From the NCBI GenBank assembly GCA_002749535.1, contig MZZL01000117.1, positions 124,001 through 188,000 of the forward strand: a stretch of DNA of 64,000 nucleotides, read 5' to 3'. Source of the stretch: Apophysomyces variabilis (taxonomy: Eukaryota; Mucoromycota; Mucoromycetes; Mucorales; Mucoraceae). The notes under the pieces are model-generated. The model saw only the letters and a list, made by a program, of their open reading frames with translations. It did not search any database and was not told where the DNA came from. Positions 50,138 through 62,551 of the stretch are shown here, piece after piece. The position numbers were made by a program, and so were the translations under genes. How positions within the stretch are numbered: the stretch's first letter is position 1; every line of letters starts with the position of its first letter.

Positions 50138-50590
50138 CTTTATTTCGTATAGTTAAATGATGCAATCATGTAGTTGTCTTCGTCTTTTCCATCAGTCTGT
50201 ACAATCTGTCGATATTATGTAATCTATAAAAGTCTTGTCCATTGAAATTAACTCATTAATTTATCCAATGGTATTGAAGTAGGATAGCTGACAATGGAAA
50301 AGTAGTCGTAATGAAGTTGAGTATTCTAGAAGACATTTTTCCTAATTGCCTTGCAGTATCAGAGAGCGAAACAAGCAACGGAGATCTGTAAGACGCATGC
50401 CTTACTGAAACCGTCAGTTATCAACAGACAAGGACTATTTTTTGAGCACCCAAAAGCCAAAACGCTAGTATCTGTGACATCGGTAATGACAACAGTTTGA
50501 TAAAAGAGTCTTGGTACCGATTCCCCTTGGTGCATCCCAAGATAAATGTATTTTTTCTACTACAATTATTCTATATTTCTTTAATAGCTG
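50138..50590. other. Convergent 3' flank
   Basis: There are 453 bp between the stop of the modular gene and the stop of the TSR3 gene on the other strand. AT-rich, probably both 3' UTRs; no coding feature was recognised. Confidence 0.5.
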
Positions 50591-51648
50591 TTATATATGT
50601 GTACATTGCAGCTTTTTGCTCAGCTTGTCCTCTCCCTCTTCGTTGCTGTCGTAATGACCTTCGCTATCCTCTTCCTCGTCGTCCTCGTCATCATCGTCCT
50701 CCTCCTCCTCCTCTTCATCATCATACGCTGTAAAGGCAACGGAGCGGTTTGTATTATGAAATAGCAAATCGTCATTGTCACTATCACTTAGCCCATCGCC
50801 CGTGAGGTTATTAGAAGCTTGTTCATTTTTGCGCCGATCGTCTTCTTCTTCTAACTGTCTCAAGTACTCGTTCTGAACGCTGACAACTTCCGTGGAATCC
50901 TTGCATTTGGCATATTTCGCCAGTAACCCACTATATTTTCGGTTGATGAAAGGCAATATAAATGAAAAATGACACATTACCCATTGACTTTTTTGAACGC
51001 ATGTCCCCATTTAAACTTGGCTAGCAAAGCTTCACCATGTTCCGGAAACCCTGTTCATTTGTTTTAACTTATCATGTCCGGTTACCATCTCAGCACACCT
51101 GTAATATAAAATATAGCAGCCAATGCCTCAGCGCAATTTAATTTCCATGGTTTGCCGTAGTTCACAGGATTCGTTGCTACCAGATATGGGACTAAAATAT
51201 CATACCAGGTTAAGAAAGGGGTAAGGCACTACTAGCCGTACTTACGTAAACGATCGGATGGACCGCGGATTTTTGAGAAGGGAACTTCGTCAATTCTTGC
51301 CCACGAACAATCAACAACGGCGGCACCATACATTTCTACGATACTGCGATCTGCAGGAGAAACTGCCTTTTCTCCAACGGGGCTATAAAGATCATTGATC
51401 AATCACTATCCGATCCATATCTACTGACATATACCTTGCAACAATACCGCGAAAACGTTGACTTAATTTCAAAGTTTTCAACATTTGGCATCGTGCCAAC
51501 TTTACTCCAGAGCATCGTTTTGGGTCGCAGTGTTTAAAATCCTGCTCTTTCTTTAGTTCAATTTTTGCAGAACCAATTGTTCACAGGGACATACCCACAT
51601 TGCTACTGGCATAGGGATACTCGACTCGATGTTATCTGAACCTATCAT
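50591..51648 (-). CDS. TSR3: 18S rRNA aminocarboxypropyltransferase TSR3
   Basis: Six minus-strand exons join in frame: 51648-51595, 51541-51435, 51382-51246, 51191-51099, 51050-50981 and 50930-50591, giving 266 residues. The signature [17 protein letters not shown] opens the domain, followed by [80 protein letters not shown] and LLAKYAKC. Tsr3 transfers the aminocarboxypropyl group from S-adenosylmethionine to a pseudouridine in the decoding region of 18S rRNA, a late step in small-subunit maturation in the cytoplasm. The C-terminal about 80 residues are an acidic tail with long Asp/Glu runs, encoded by a GAA/GAT tract at about 50633-50730; such tails occur in fungal Tsr3. The start at 51648 precedes PMPVAMW and follows an in-frame stop. 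Confidence 0.93.
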
Positions 51649-51999
51649 GTACTTCGTTATGGATTACAGCACATTAGACTGAGGCTGTACCTTCAATGTC
51701 AACCATTTCCGACCGTCCTCGCTGATCGTAGCGTGATTCTTTCCTTGAACAGATAAACGTCAGATCCACGTTCACAGACTATCTGCATCCAAGCTATATT
51801 CATTACATGGAACGTCCATGGTGGGTTGGATTTCGTCTTCCCATTCTTGAAGAACAAAACAAGCGAACGCTGAGGGCTTTCCAGGCTATCCGATATCAAG
51901 ATTTTTTTTTGGCAATTCATTTTCAAAGCCCGATTCAATGCCTCGATTGCGTATCGCTGACTCTGCCGTTCTTTTGCGTCAGTCCCACCTAGATCTTCC
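51649..51999. promoter_or_regulatory. Divergent promoter region of TSR3 and HUL5
   Basis: These 351 bp separate two outward-facing genes, one for ribosome maturation and one for proteasome-linked ubiquitylation. Both must start transcription here. No clear TATA box was seen on either strand, as is common for housekeeping genes. Confidence 0.45.
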
Positions 52000-54900
52000 A
52001 TGAATTTCACATTCGAAGGCAATTATAAACCTAAACGTAATATCAATCTCGGTGGTGTTAAGGTCCATGAGGACAGAAAGAGCCTGATGGCAAAAGCCCA
52101 AAGCGAACGAAAGGCGAGAGAACGGGAACGGTTGAGAATAAAGAGCGCTACTAAGATCCAGGTCAGAAACGATCACTCTTCTTCTGCAAAAACGGAGTAT
52201 TGACACGGCGATCAATTTATAGTCCTTCTATAGGGGCTGCAAGGAAGCTGCCCTAATCCGCGATCGCGAACGAACAGCATTCACTCAACTCGTGACCCTC
52301 GCTAAGGAAACTACAGATACAGCCGTTGCTCTGGATTTGATCACACAATGCGCCCGCAAGCTACTACTTTTCTATCGCAGTCCGATGACGAATATGAACG
52401 ACGACAAACTAGTGAAAGAGTTCTTCAAATTGCTTTTCAGCTGCGCGGCAGGGAGCAATTTCATGATGCTTGCGCAACTATTCGTCAACCGAGACCCTGA
52501 CACATTGGATTTGCATATATGGCAAATTATACTCTTGATACGGAAGGTTCTAGTGCCTTTTGTTACTGTCTATTCACGGTGGGTGATATGGTAGTTTAGC
52601 GAAAGAATGCTTACTAATACATATATCGTAGGGAAAAAATGTATACAGACACGACGATAGCAGTACAACTACTATCGGCTATCCTCAATCCTTTAACGTA
52701 TGACTACATCCGTTCGATCGACGCAGCATTTCCGGGGCACGAGACATATATGCGTATCCTTACTTACTCTCTCATGAAAGCACAAGCCTTATATGCGCTG
52801 AATATCTTCTTCTCCAATCTCTCATCTGATGTCGATCCTGCCGATATCGATCCTGCCGTAAACGCTCTTTTAAGCATTGTACAGTGTAAACCACCTTACG
52901 ACTATCCTCAGTCTAATATTCAATGTTTACAAGCTGCGGCTCGGCAGAAACTTGACTCAATTCGTAGTAACATGATGTTTATTGAAAGTTCCGAAGTGAG
53001 TGCATCACTACGGCTTTCTCGTGAAATTATCGTGGAGCTGTTTACTGTAAATATACTATCTATACATTTTCTATTCGACTGGATATCAACTGCAACAGTG
53101 CCAAAATTCGCGGCGGAACTACCTTTCACGGATGTCTTAAACTTCATTATCAAGACCTACGAACAAAACAACTGGCAATCCCGCTTTGATCCTACCGCAG
53201 TTACAGGGTTATTGATAAATATCACGTATCTGGGAAGCATTGAAGGCAATAAGCAGTTGGATAATAACTTGGTAAGATCAGCGTGATGATAATAACAAAG
53301 GAATAACGTATGAATCTCAGGTACAATACGCTAGATGCATTCAACTCTTGTTTGCAAGTCTTCCTGCACGTTATCTATTCAATCCGTCCGAAAATATCGC
53401 TCACCGAATGGCTATGCGTAAGTGTTCGATCTATTGTTCGCTTTGCACATCCATAACGTAAATTGCAGCGATTGATAGTGATTCCGACAGCGAGAATGAG
53501 GACATGCAACTAGTCGAGCCATCAAAAGAGCTCCGTTCGGATTCTCTTATCTTAGAACGTTTGGAAGCGCTTTACAACTCTGAAAAGCTAAATAATCTGG
53601 TGCATCGGTTTATGCGTATAGCTCGATCTACTGATCAAGAACCTATGAAGCTAGTCGGGCCAATGACGAACTTATTGAACACCTTAATGATTCGATTCAG
53701 TGGAAAGAACGATAGCATTTTAAACATTCTGTTATACCATCGATGGTCATCTTCGTCGCATGAAATGAGTGGAACGTATTTAACGCAGATATTATGGCAA
53801 TCCTGGTGTACTACAACCGATGCCGCTATATTCGATCATAAATATGACATGATACGGCACCTAAACGTTGCAGTCAATGCGATAACCGGCAAGTAGCTAA
53901 AGTCGGCTGAACCTTCTACTAACCTTCGATATGTACCATAGATTCAGCGATGGCCGAGAACTGGTCCACCCTATATTTGCTTTGCGAAATGTATACGAGA
54001 CTGCTGCTGACCATTGGTGACGACGAATTCTTTGGCAAGTCTAACAGTAATAACCAACTTGAACTGGATCAAGTGATTAACTTGAGCCGGCATTTGAAGG
54101 TATCGGTAATATTAGACGTAGAAGCAAAATCTGATCATTATCCATAGAACATTTCATTTATTCTTTTTTGGCGTGCAAGTTTGTTTAATTTGGACAATAT
54201 GTTGGGTTTAACGGGTATTACCATACGTCAATTAAGAACGACGGTGACAAATCTATTGCAGCAGATACATATGAGAGAGTAAGGCTTTGTTTTGAGGTTA
54301 AAACGTCTAAACAAGGTATTATATAATAGTTCGCGTCGAGCATTTTGTCCAAAAGACCATTGGTTAGTTGACGGTCTGGACACGGAGGGCTTCACGAGCG
54401 AAGCTATTGCTGAAGAATTTTCATTGGAACAGGATCATCCAGATCATCCAGAACGTGCGCGTGGACGCCAACCATCAAAAAGTGAACTGGCCAACATCAG
54501 TCCGCGTCTTGGACTACTAAATAATATACCATTTGTGATACCATTCGAGCATCGCGTCGAGATCTTCCGCAAGTTTGTCGAAAATAACCGCCGGCATGAA
54601 GAAGTGGATTCGACGTTTTTTCCAAGAGCGACAGTGACAATACGCCGTGATCATATTTTCGAAGATAGTTTTAACCATCTTTATAAACTAGGTAACTTTA
54701 CTTTGTGCTTTATGAGGGATAGAAGACAAGTAGAAAGATTAAGCGTGCATTACTGCAATTTAGGTGCCGGACTGAAACGGAAGATTTCTATTACGTTTAT
54801 GGACGAGTTTGGAATGCATGAAGCTGGCATCGATGGTGGCGGGGTATTCAAAGAGTTTTTGACATGGTAAGTCATCAGATGATGCGTGTTTGGGAATTCA

Positions 54901-56109
54901 AGAATAAATATTGTTGACATAGCTTTGGTCACGAAGCGTTTGACACCAACTATGGATTGTTTGTTGCCACAGCGGACCAATTGCTATACCCGAATCCAAG
55001 TCCGTATGCAACCGAAGGTAAGTGATACGATTCTAACTTTAAGGCCGAACTCAAATGGACTGTCTCTGGCAGGAGCCCAATTGGCTTACTTTGAATTTAT
55101 TGGGCTTATGATTGGCAAAGCCTTGTACGAAGGCATCCTGTTGGACGTAGCGTTTGCGGAGTTTTTCTTGAAAAAATGCCTAGAAAAGGTTAATTATCGT
55201 AAGTACAACGTAAATACATGCCAACATCGCTTTAATATCCACTTTTTTTAAAGTTGATGACTTGCCGTCATTGGATCCTGAGCTCTACAAAGGATTGATT
55301 TCCGTCAAGAACTTTCCTGGAAATGTCGAAGACCTTTGCCTTGACTTCACTTTGACAGAAAATGGTTAAGGAATAGTGTTTACCCTTGACAAAGTTTAAC
55401 ACAGAGCTTGTTTGTCCAACAGAATTCGGCCAGTCCCGGACCGTAGAGTTGATTCCAGGAGGTGCAGATGTTACCGTGACGAATCAAAACAGGATACGCT
55501 ATGTGTATCTGGTTGCTAACTATCGGCTGAACACTCAAATTGCAAAACAATCCAAAGCGTTCTACAGAGGCCTCTCGACGATTGTGGACGTCAGATGGCT
55601 TCGGATGTTCAATCAGGCATGTGAAAAATGGATACAACATTTGCTATGCAACTAAATGGTTATTGCGCTCTTCCAGCAAGAGTTACAAATTCTATTAGGT
55701 GGTGCGAGTGTACCGATCGATATACACGACCTGCGACAACACACAGTATATGCTGGTTACAGTGAAGATGACAGGACGATAGAATACTTCTGGAGAGCTC
55801 TTGACAGTTTCGACAATGAGCAACGAATGAAGTTTGTCAAATTTGTAACATCTTGTTCCAGACCTCCGTTACTGGGATTCAAGGAACTACGACCTAGATT
55901 ATGCATTCGAAATGCTGGCCCAGATAACGAACGGCTACCAACGAGTTCGACCTGTGTCAATCTCTTGAAACTACCTTCGTTTAACAATTATAACACGTTA
56001 AAACAGTAAGTAAGGGCCATAATTACTTCAGTATTCGTTTAATTTTTCAATGCTATGTAGGAAATTACTGTATGCAATCAACGCGGAAGCCGGGTTTGAC
56101 CTTTCTTAA
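52000..56109 (+). CDS. HUL5: HECT-type E3 ubiquitin ligase, HUL5/UBE3C family
   Basis: Fourteen exons join in frame: 52000-52161, 52223-52578, 52632-53271, 53321-53417, 53469-53888, 53942-54099, 54148-54278, 54297-54866, 54923-55017, 55073-55198, 55254-55364, 55423-55616, 55677-56005 and 56061-56109, giving 1,145 residues. The N-terminus (YKPKRNINLGG) and the IQ-like motif ATKIQSFYRGCKEAALIRDR are those of Hul5/UBE3C. The C-terminal HECT domain has FMDEFGMHEAGIDGGGVFKE, YGLFVATADQLLYPNP, FEFIGLMIGKALYEGILLD and the catalytic Cys in TSSTCVNLLKLP (Cys 1113, about 32 from the end), ending AGFDLS. The enzyme extends ubiquitin chains on proteasome-bound and misfolded substrates. Two introns (53889-53941 and 55617-55676) only work with GC donors. 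Exon 1 ends at IQ and the next begins SFYRG, fixing that boundary. Confidence 0.95.
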
Positions 56110-56290
56110 GAGGGGAGTTTCATTTCATTAAATGAACAGGTTATATAAAGCATGGCAATTTTTCAAGTTTTAGAGAATACATAATTCCTTTCGACCTGAA
56201 GCCTCTAGAACAGTATAGACAAAAGCTTTTACTTTTATTTACCGAGATAAGGCGGTTATAAGTGCAAGTGTTGATGCGTTATGAAGTAAA

Positions 56291-56680
56291 TTAGAACTGG
56301 AAACCAGTCTCTTGGGAGTACAGCTTTTCAGCTTCTTCCTTGGCTTGGCTAGAGAATAAAACCTGTCAAACCAACGAGGACAATCACTTAATTAGATTGA
56401 CTTACTGCTTGGCCTTTTCCCTGTCAAGCCAATCCAAACCCTTGGTCTCAACGAGACGGTCGACAGTGGCACCGGCAAATGCAGCCAAAAACTCCTTAGC
56501 TGTAGCGTGGTCATCGGGTTGGCCTTCATCTGCCTTCTTTTTGTTGTAGAGACGCATGGCCTCAAAGGCGGCGGCACCGGCCAATAGCTGGTGGGTGATA
56601 GAGCTCTTGTGCTCTTCAGTGGGGTTTTGAATGACCTCAATGTTGTTAATACGTTCGTAGTACTCTTGGTGTGAAGACAT
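56291..56680 (-). CDS. CipC-like small stress-associated protein (DUF3759)
   Basis: Two minus-strand exons, 56680-56406 and 56348-56291, join to 110 residues. The product begins MSSHQEYYERINNIE and contains HQLLAGAAAFEAMRLYNKKK, then HATAKEFLAAFAGATVDRLV and ETKGLDWLDREKAKHQAKEE, the core of the fungal CipC family (named after a protein induced by concanamycin). Function is unknown; family members are abundant and change with stress or growth form. Strong codon bias, a TATA box about 70 bp upstream and a short leader suggest high expression. Only 181 bp separate its stop from the stop of the HUL5 gene. Confidence 0.9.
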
Positions 56681-56745
56681 AGTGTTTTGTAAAGTTTTGT
56701 ATGTAGAAAAAGGTAATTCAGACGCGGATATCGCCGAACGAAGTC

Positions 56746-56752
56746 TTTTATA
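56746..56752 (-). promoter_or_regulatory. TATA box of the CipC-like gene
   Basis: GGTATAAAAGAC on the minus strand, about 70 bp upstream of the ATG at 56680. Good consensus and spacing for a strongly expressed fungal gene. Confidence 0.6.
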
Positions 56753-57627
56753 CCTTTTTGTTGATGCTCTCTTGGCATGATTTCTCACACGATATTAGAT
56801 GACGCGAGCTGTAGTCTTGACCATTTTTGATACTGTGGCCCGGTCGGCAGTGTCGTACGAATCCAGGTATAACGCTAATGCGTTTCCGTTTCGTGATGCA
56901 TGTTCCGTTGATGGCAGCGACGACGTTAACGCGAGAATTCTCCTATTGATTTGCATCTACACTACTTGGTTCCTGTGACAGCATCGACCTTCAAAGCTAA
57001 GTAAGCGTTTGCCGAAATGGGGTGCCAAAAAGCTACAGAAAAAGAAAGTGCTGTGGCTGTCCAAAACAAATGAGCAAAAGACACAGATTTGTTTACGCGT
57101 CAAGACTTCCACCAACTATACGCACAGCTCGTTATTGCAAAATCCTAGTGAGGGAACTGTGAGAAATACCAACTTTCAGCGCCATCATGCAGTGGCTTTG
57201 CTTGATGGCTAAGCTTGCATACACTTACAGATTCCCTCCTTTTTTCCATTATTGAACGAACAAGCGTTCTTGTAGTACAGGTACAACGTGTGGTGTTGAT
57301 TCGTTTAATGAAGAGCCGTGATGGAAGAACCGAACCTAGAACGGAGCATCTCTTATTCTTTTTTCCCCTTTTTTCTTATGTTCTAGTTAACTGTTATTTT
57401 GAGTACAGAAAAATTGACAAGGTTGCTACCAACGACTAGAGGAACGGTAACTACACGTGAAAAACCATACCAACATTTCCTCTTTGAGGGATCAGTTGCT
57501 ACGTAACAATACAAAATGCATAGTTGAAAACCAGGACCTATTTGGACTTTGGCTTGCATCATGTAATCAGGAAAGACACACGGTAGCCGCATACCGAAGC
57601 GTGGAAAGCAACTTTCTCTTATCTAGG

Positions 57628-57657
57628 GTTGTTGTTGTTGTTTGTTGTTGTTGTTGT
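57628..57657 (+). repeat. GTT trinucleotide microsatellite
   Basis: About ten GTT units with one irregular step, a simple-sequence repeat outside any recognised gene. Confidence 0.8.
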
Positions 57658-58445
57658 TTTGGCTTGTGAGATTTACAAAGCGAATGGCGGGTAGAAGGCG
57701 CAACATGGTCACATTGTGGCGAGCTTTGGTAGTACGACCATAAACAAGATAGCCGGAAAAACATATGCTATGTAAGATGAACGTGACGGTGATGTGTAAC
57801 GGCAGCTTCAGAATGAGGCAGAGTGTAGAGAAGAGAAAGAAACAGAAGTGGACTCTAACCTTGCAGCAGTCTAGAACAGAGAAAAATTCATGATCGATGT
57901 TATAAAGGAATACGTGGCGTCTATCTACACCAATTGATTGTATTGTGCATAATTAGATACGTCCTTTTCACCAAACAAGTGATAACAATCGTTACATAAC
58001 CTGTTCTAGAAGCAACTTCCATAATCGTTGCGTATAAAGTAAGGCGGGAAAAATGGATTATGTCATTGTTATGTCTAGCCATACAGTCTAGCTTCTTAAG
58101 CTATCTTGTTGTAGTCAACTTTTAGGTTGACAGAGTTTCACGTCATTTCACTTAGTTGTGGAAGGCGCCATATCATGCGTCAACAAGTCAAAAAGTTGTT
58201 GTAATCGTTTCATGTTTTAAAGCTTGTTTCAAACAAACACTGAATCTTAATAAAAGCAAATAAAAAGAAAAGACAAAAAAAAGTACAAAAACAGCCATAT
58301 ACTAATTTACGAAAATATTAATGTTAAAACAAGGAAAATGCCGAAGAAGAAAGGAAGAGGAAAAAGATATGAGATTTTCTTTTTCTTTTTTTTGTAAGAG
58401 AGGGATTTCGTTTGGTTTTTCTTTTTTTTTTTTTTTAATTTTTAC

Positions 58446-59195
58446 NNNNNNNNNNNNNNNNNNNNNNNNNNNNNNNNNNNNNNNNNNNNNNNNNNNNNNN
58501 NNNNNNNNNNNNNNNNNNNNNNNNNNNNNNNNNNNNNNNNNNNNNNNNNNNNNNNNNNNNNNNNNNNNNNNNNNNNNNNNNNNNNNNNNNNNNNNNNNNN
58601 NNNNNNNNNNNNNNNNNNNNNNNNNNNNNNNNNNNNNNNNNNNNNNNNNNNNNNNNNNNNNNNNNNNNNNNNNNNNNNNNNNNNNNNNNNNNNNNNNNNN
58701 NNNNNNNNNNNNNNNNNNNNNNNNNNNNNNNNNNNNNNNNNNNNNNNNNNNNNNNNNNNNNNNNNNNNNNNNNNNNNNNNNNNNNNNNNNNNNNNNNNNN
58801 NNNNNNNNNNNNNNNNNNNNNNNNNNNNNNNNNNNNNNNNNNNNNNNNNNNNNNNNNNNNNNNNNNNNNNNNNNNNNNNNNNNNNNNNNNNNNNNNNNNN
58901 NNNNNNNNNNNNNNNNNNNNNNNNNNNNNNNNNNNNNNNNNNNNNNNNNNNNNNNNNNNNNNNNNNNNNNNNNNNNNNNNNNNNNNNNNNNNNNNNNNNN
59001 NNNNNNNNNNNNNNNNNNNNNNNNNNNNNNNNNNNNNNNNNNNNNNNNNNNNNNNNNNNNNNNNNNNNNNNNNNNNNNNNNNNNNNNNNNNNNNNNNNNN
59101 NNNNNNNNNNNNNNNNNNNNNNNNNNNNNNNNNNNNNNNNNNNNNNNNNNNNNNNNNNNNNNNNNNNNNNNNNNNNNNNNNNNNNNNNNNNNNNN
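58446..59195. other. Assembly gap of 750 N
   Basis: 750 undetermined bases. Both flanks carry the same sequence: a run of at least 15 T followed by AATTTTTAC lies directly left of the gap, and 16 T followed by AATTTTTAC begins directly right of it. The true distance may therefore be zero or negative, with the homopolymer preventing assembly. Confidence 0.98.
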
Positions 59196-59225
59196 TTTTT
59201 TTTTTTTTTTTAATTTTTACTTGCT

Positions 59226-60890
59226 TCAGAATGCAAATCGCTGGACCAACCTCGGGTATTTTTCGAGTCCTCGATTCACTAAGCGTGTGACAGACGCCGT
59301 TAGAATCTGATCGCCCACTCTGGCCAACATGGACTCGTTAGGTTGTTGCCGATGTTCCGCCAAGAAAGTTTGGATTTCCGCTCGGCGCTGCTGAATATAT
59401 TCGCATGTGGCTATATTCAGGGGAATATCCGCAGGTAGGTTTTCCAGTCGACGGTAGACAGTATATGCATTAGGTCTCCTGGTAGGATCCGTATTCAGAC
59501 AGTCGGTGTACAAATCTTCCCATTCTGTCATAACGCCTGGAATGGGTTCCACTCGATAGACATAGGGGTCAACTAACGTATCGTCGGGGAAGGTTACACG
59601 TGAGACGAGTTGCCACAAAATAATGCCGAGCGCATAAATGTCCGCCGCGGTGGTGAGGGTCTGACCAGCAACCGTCTCCGGTGCGACATAGGGCCACCGA
59701 CCTCCAGCACAATGATGAGGCCAGTGAGTGCTGGTTTGATTGCGTTGCATAAAGGTAATATCGACCAGCTCGCCAACATAGTCTGCGTAATTCAAGAGGA
59801 TATTTCGTGGATGAACGTTACCATGAATGTATTCCCAATGAAGGTCTTTTAGCGATTTGGTGATACTGAGGGCCAGCGTCCGCAGCTTGGAGTAATTGGT
59901 TGGCGTTTCTTCTTCCAAACGTGTCTCCAGATTTCCATAGGTTGCTTTCTTCATGACCATCATGATCTGACTGTATCCACGTTTTTCATCGTAATGCATT
60001 GTTAGACCGTAGATAGGTATGGTTGATGTGCCCATGGCAATCATGCCTGGATCGATATCATACTATTTTTGTATCTCAGTGACCCGATGACTGTTCTATT
60101 TTTTACTTTACCTGGACAGTCAACCCTTTTAGGAAAACCTCGTCCCACCGTTCTGGAACCGCGGTCCGTGTCAGGCGGTAAGGCGGCACGAACCGCGCTA
60201 TATAAGACGGCGTAATACCTTCGTAAGCCCCATGATTTTGTTGTTGTTTATCGACAAACCAGGCGGGAGGGAAAAGAGGTAGAGGATTTAGTCTGCAAGC
60301 GCCTACCAAGGCTAATGGGCGATTTTTCTGATGCCATTTAACGAGATAGCTGCAAACTTTTTCTAAAAGCAACCGGTGATCTGAATGAATGCGGTGGCGG
60401 AGTGTAATGTGATCAAGCCAGGGCTTAATATTGGTTGTTGTGAAGCGTCGTTCGAGGTCGGTTACTCGTAAGGTGGGTGTCATGCTAGTGGAATCCCCAA
60501 TATCATCACTCTCGCTAATGTCAGTATCCGACGGTATCCAATTCCACATGTGTTCGAGCGAAAAGACCACATTCCATTTTTGATACCATTGGTCGGCTAA
60601 ATCCCACACCTGATATTTGGATGATTTAGCAACGAAACAATAAAAAGAAATAAGTTATGTTTACTTGCATATCTACCGAATCTTGGATGCAGTTCGTATT
60701 GAGCATTGGCATCTTGTTCAAAATGATCATATGCGTCGTCGAAAGAGGAGAAGTGTTCTGTCTGATCTGCATTCGAAATGGAATGGAATCCGTCGAGATC
60801 GAATTGATCAGGATGGTTCGCAATCAGAGGTAAGGCGTACTGGCGATAGAAGGCTGCATCGGACGGAATAAGATAATTTAAGAGTGTCAT
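59226..60890 (-). CDS. Protein kinase-like (probable pseudokinase)
   Basis: Three minus-strand exons join in phase 0: 60890-60669, 60609-60112 and 60062-59226, giving 518 residues. The N-terminal 240 residues match no family I know. The rest follows a kinase fold: IMMVMKKATYGNLETRL (hinge), ITKSLKDLHWEYIHGNVHPR, GELVDITFMQRN, GGRWPYVAPETVAG, AADIYALGIILWQLVSR and CLNTDPTRRPNAYTVYRRLE. Residues needed for catalysis are missing: the HRD position reads HGN and the DFG position reads DIT, while the Asn of the catalytic loop and the APE motif remain. It is therefore probably a scaffold or regulatory pseudokinase. The N-lobe Gly loop and Lys are not obvious in the sequence before 60062. The first intron requires a GC donor. 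A pyrimidine-rich leader lies upstream. Confidence 0.75.
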
Positions 60891-62551
60891 TTACTTATTG
60901 ATAGACCATGCGAGAGAGACAAAGAGAGAAAAAGAGAAATAGAAAAAGAGAAACCAAAAAAAAGTGTGAGAGAGAGAGACAGAAAAGGAAACCAAAAGAG
61001 GCAAAAGAAGAACCAAGAAGAGTATATAGAACCAAGAAGAACAAGGATAGAGAGGAAAGGGTTCGATAAAGGAATGGTTACAAGAAGAAAAAGAAGTGGG
61101 AAAAGGGAAGAAGAAGAAGGGAAATCGAGCAAGAGTATAAAAAATAGGCCCGAAATTTGGTCCAGACCGCGAACCTTATGATCCAGGAGAAAACAATTTG
61201 CTTACAACACGTCAAAAAAGAAAGATAGAAGTACCAATAGACCATCTCACTGATTTCTAATCACGAAAAAGAAAACGATCACTTTTTCTTAACTTCACAT
61301 ACACTTCTTTTCCTAATCATGGTCATTATCATCATCAAACCAAGGAAAAAAAAGATCCACGATCATCTGCATTAGAATGACAAGGTCAAAAAAAAAGACG
61401 CGTACAAACTAGAACCGCTGCGAAACAAAAAGACTCACTTTTTTTTTTACCCAAAATGTTTTGCATAGCATTTTCACACATGGCCTGTTAGACAGAACCC
61501 TTGTCATATTCATTACCAAACAAAGATGTACACTTAATGCAGGCGAGCCATTTCTTTAAATGCCTGGTCAATGATTCCCTCGTTCTCCCCCCCCTTCTTT
61601 TTTTACCCAATATGTAAGACGGTCCTTTTTATTGGTGAGCTGTGTATTCTCATAGCGACCGCAAAAGAATCTATAGCAAGACTTCCATGACAAAAAATTA
61701 GTCAGCGTCACGTAACCTTATTCAAAACCTTCAAATCATCTTTAAGAATACGAAATGACCTCTATAAACATGAAATGAACAAGTGACTTTTGCCCTTTTA
61801 TGCACTCTTCCAGACTTCTTGAGATGCATGAACATACACTACCAATGATGCTTATGGTTTTTCTTTTAGTCAATCTCTGTGTAGCCCCTCATACTGCTTA
61901 GTTTATCTTTTCCAAACATGCTACTGGACCCAATTCTCATTCCACTAATAAAGCAGCCGCTCTCCGTTGGTTGCACAGCAGGATAAACAAACGCGTCAAC
62001 GTAATTTGTTTTTGGAAGTAACTGAAGCTTCCAGGTACAGGAAATCTTTTCTCTATACAGAATAAGTTGCATTCCAAAGAAAAGAAAAACAAATGATATG
62101 GCAGTTAAGCGATTTATAAAGAAGATACCATAGTATCCTGACGACGTTTAGGTAGCAGATTTCCCTTCTTGGACGCCATAGTCAATAGGACGACCTCCTT
62201 TGTTGGATGACTAATGCAATACACTTTTCTTCGTTCACACCATATATCTCTTGATCGAAGATGTTCATGCTTATACTGACGATAGAGGATACTTTTATCT
62301 TTCATCCTCTTTCAACTTTGGAGGAGGGTTTATCTATCCTTTCGGGGAATCACGGCGAATACATGCAAAGTCCCATGAATCTTTCCATAGTCTACCATGA
62401 ATTTTTATCATTATCTCGTGTTCTTCACGCAGAAATTAACAGGTCTAGACCATTTAGAAGGCGTACACGTCAAATATATCCAGCACTTTGGTTATAAGGG
62501 GTGTTGGACCCATCGAACTAGCCAAAAACAGTTCTTATTTTGCATGCTTCT
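60891..62551. other. Intergenic; purine-rich leader of the kinase-like gene, then no gene seen
   Basis: There are 1.66 kb. The first 250 bp are strongly purine-rich on this strand (GAGAGA and GAAGAA runs), that is CT-rich on the transcribed minus strand, as in other promoters here. Minus-strand open frames at 61866-62072 and 62114-62305 look faintly protein-like (62 to 68 codons) but have no recognised domain or clear splice links. Confidence 0.4.

Larger units (their letters stand above)
56681..58445. other. Intergenic; promoter of the CipC-like gene, then no gene seen
   Basis: There are 1.77 kb up to the assembly gap. The first part is the promoter of the CipC-like gene. Open frames of 60-80 codons occur but have no domains. 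A GTT trinucleotide run lies at 57628-57657. The last 80 bp are purine- then T-rich, next to the gap. Confidence 0.45.

Noticed and set aside
58321..59310. Open frame running through the N gap
   Set aside because: Most of it is undetermined bases; the real sequence on either side is homopolymer T and the 3' flank of the kinase-like gene.
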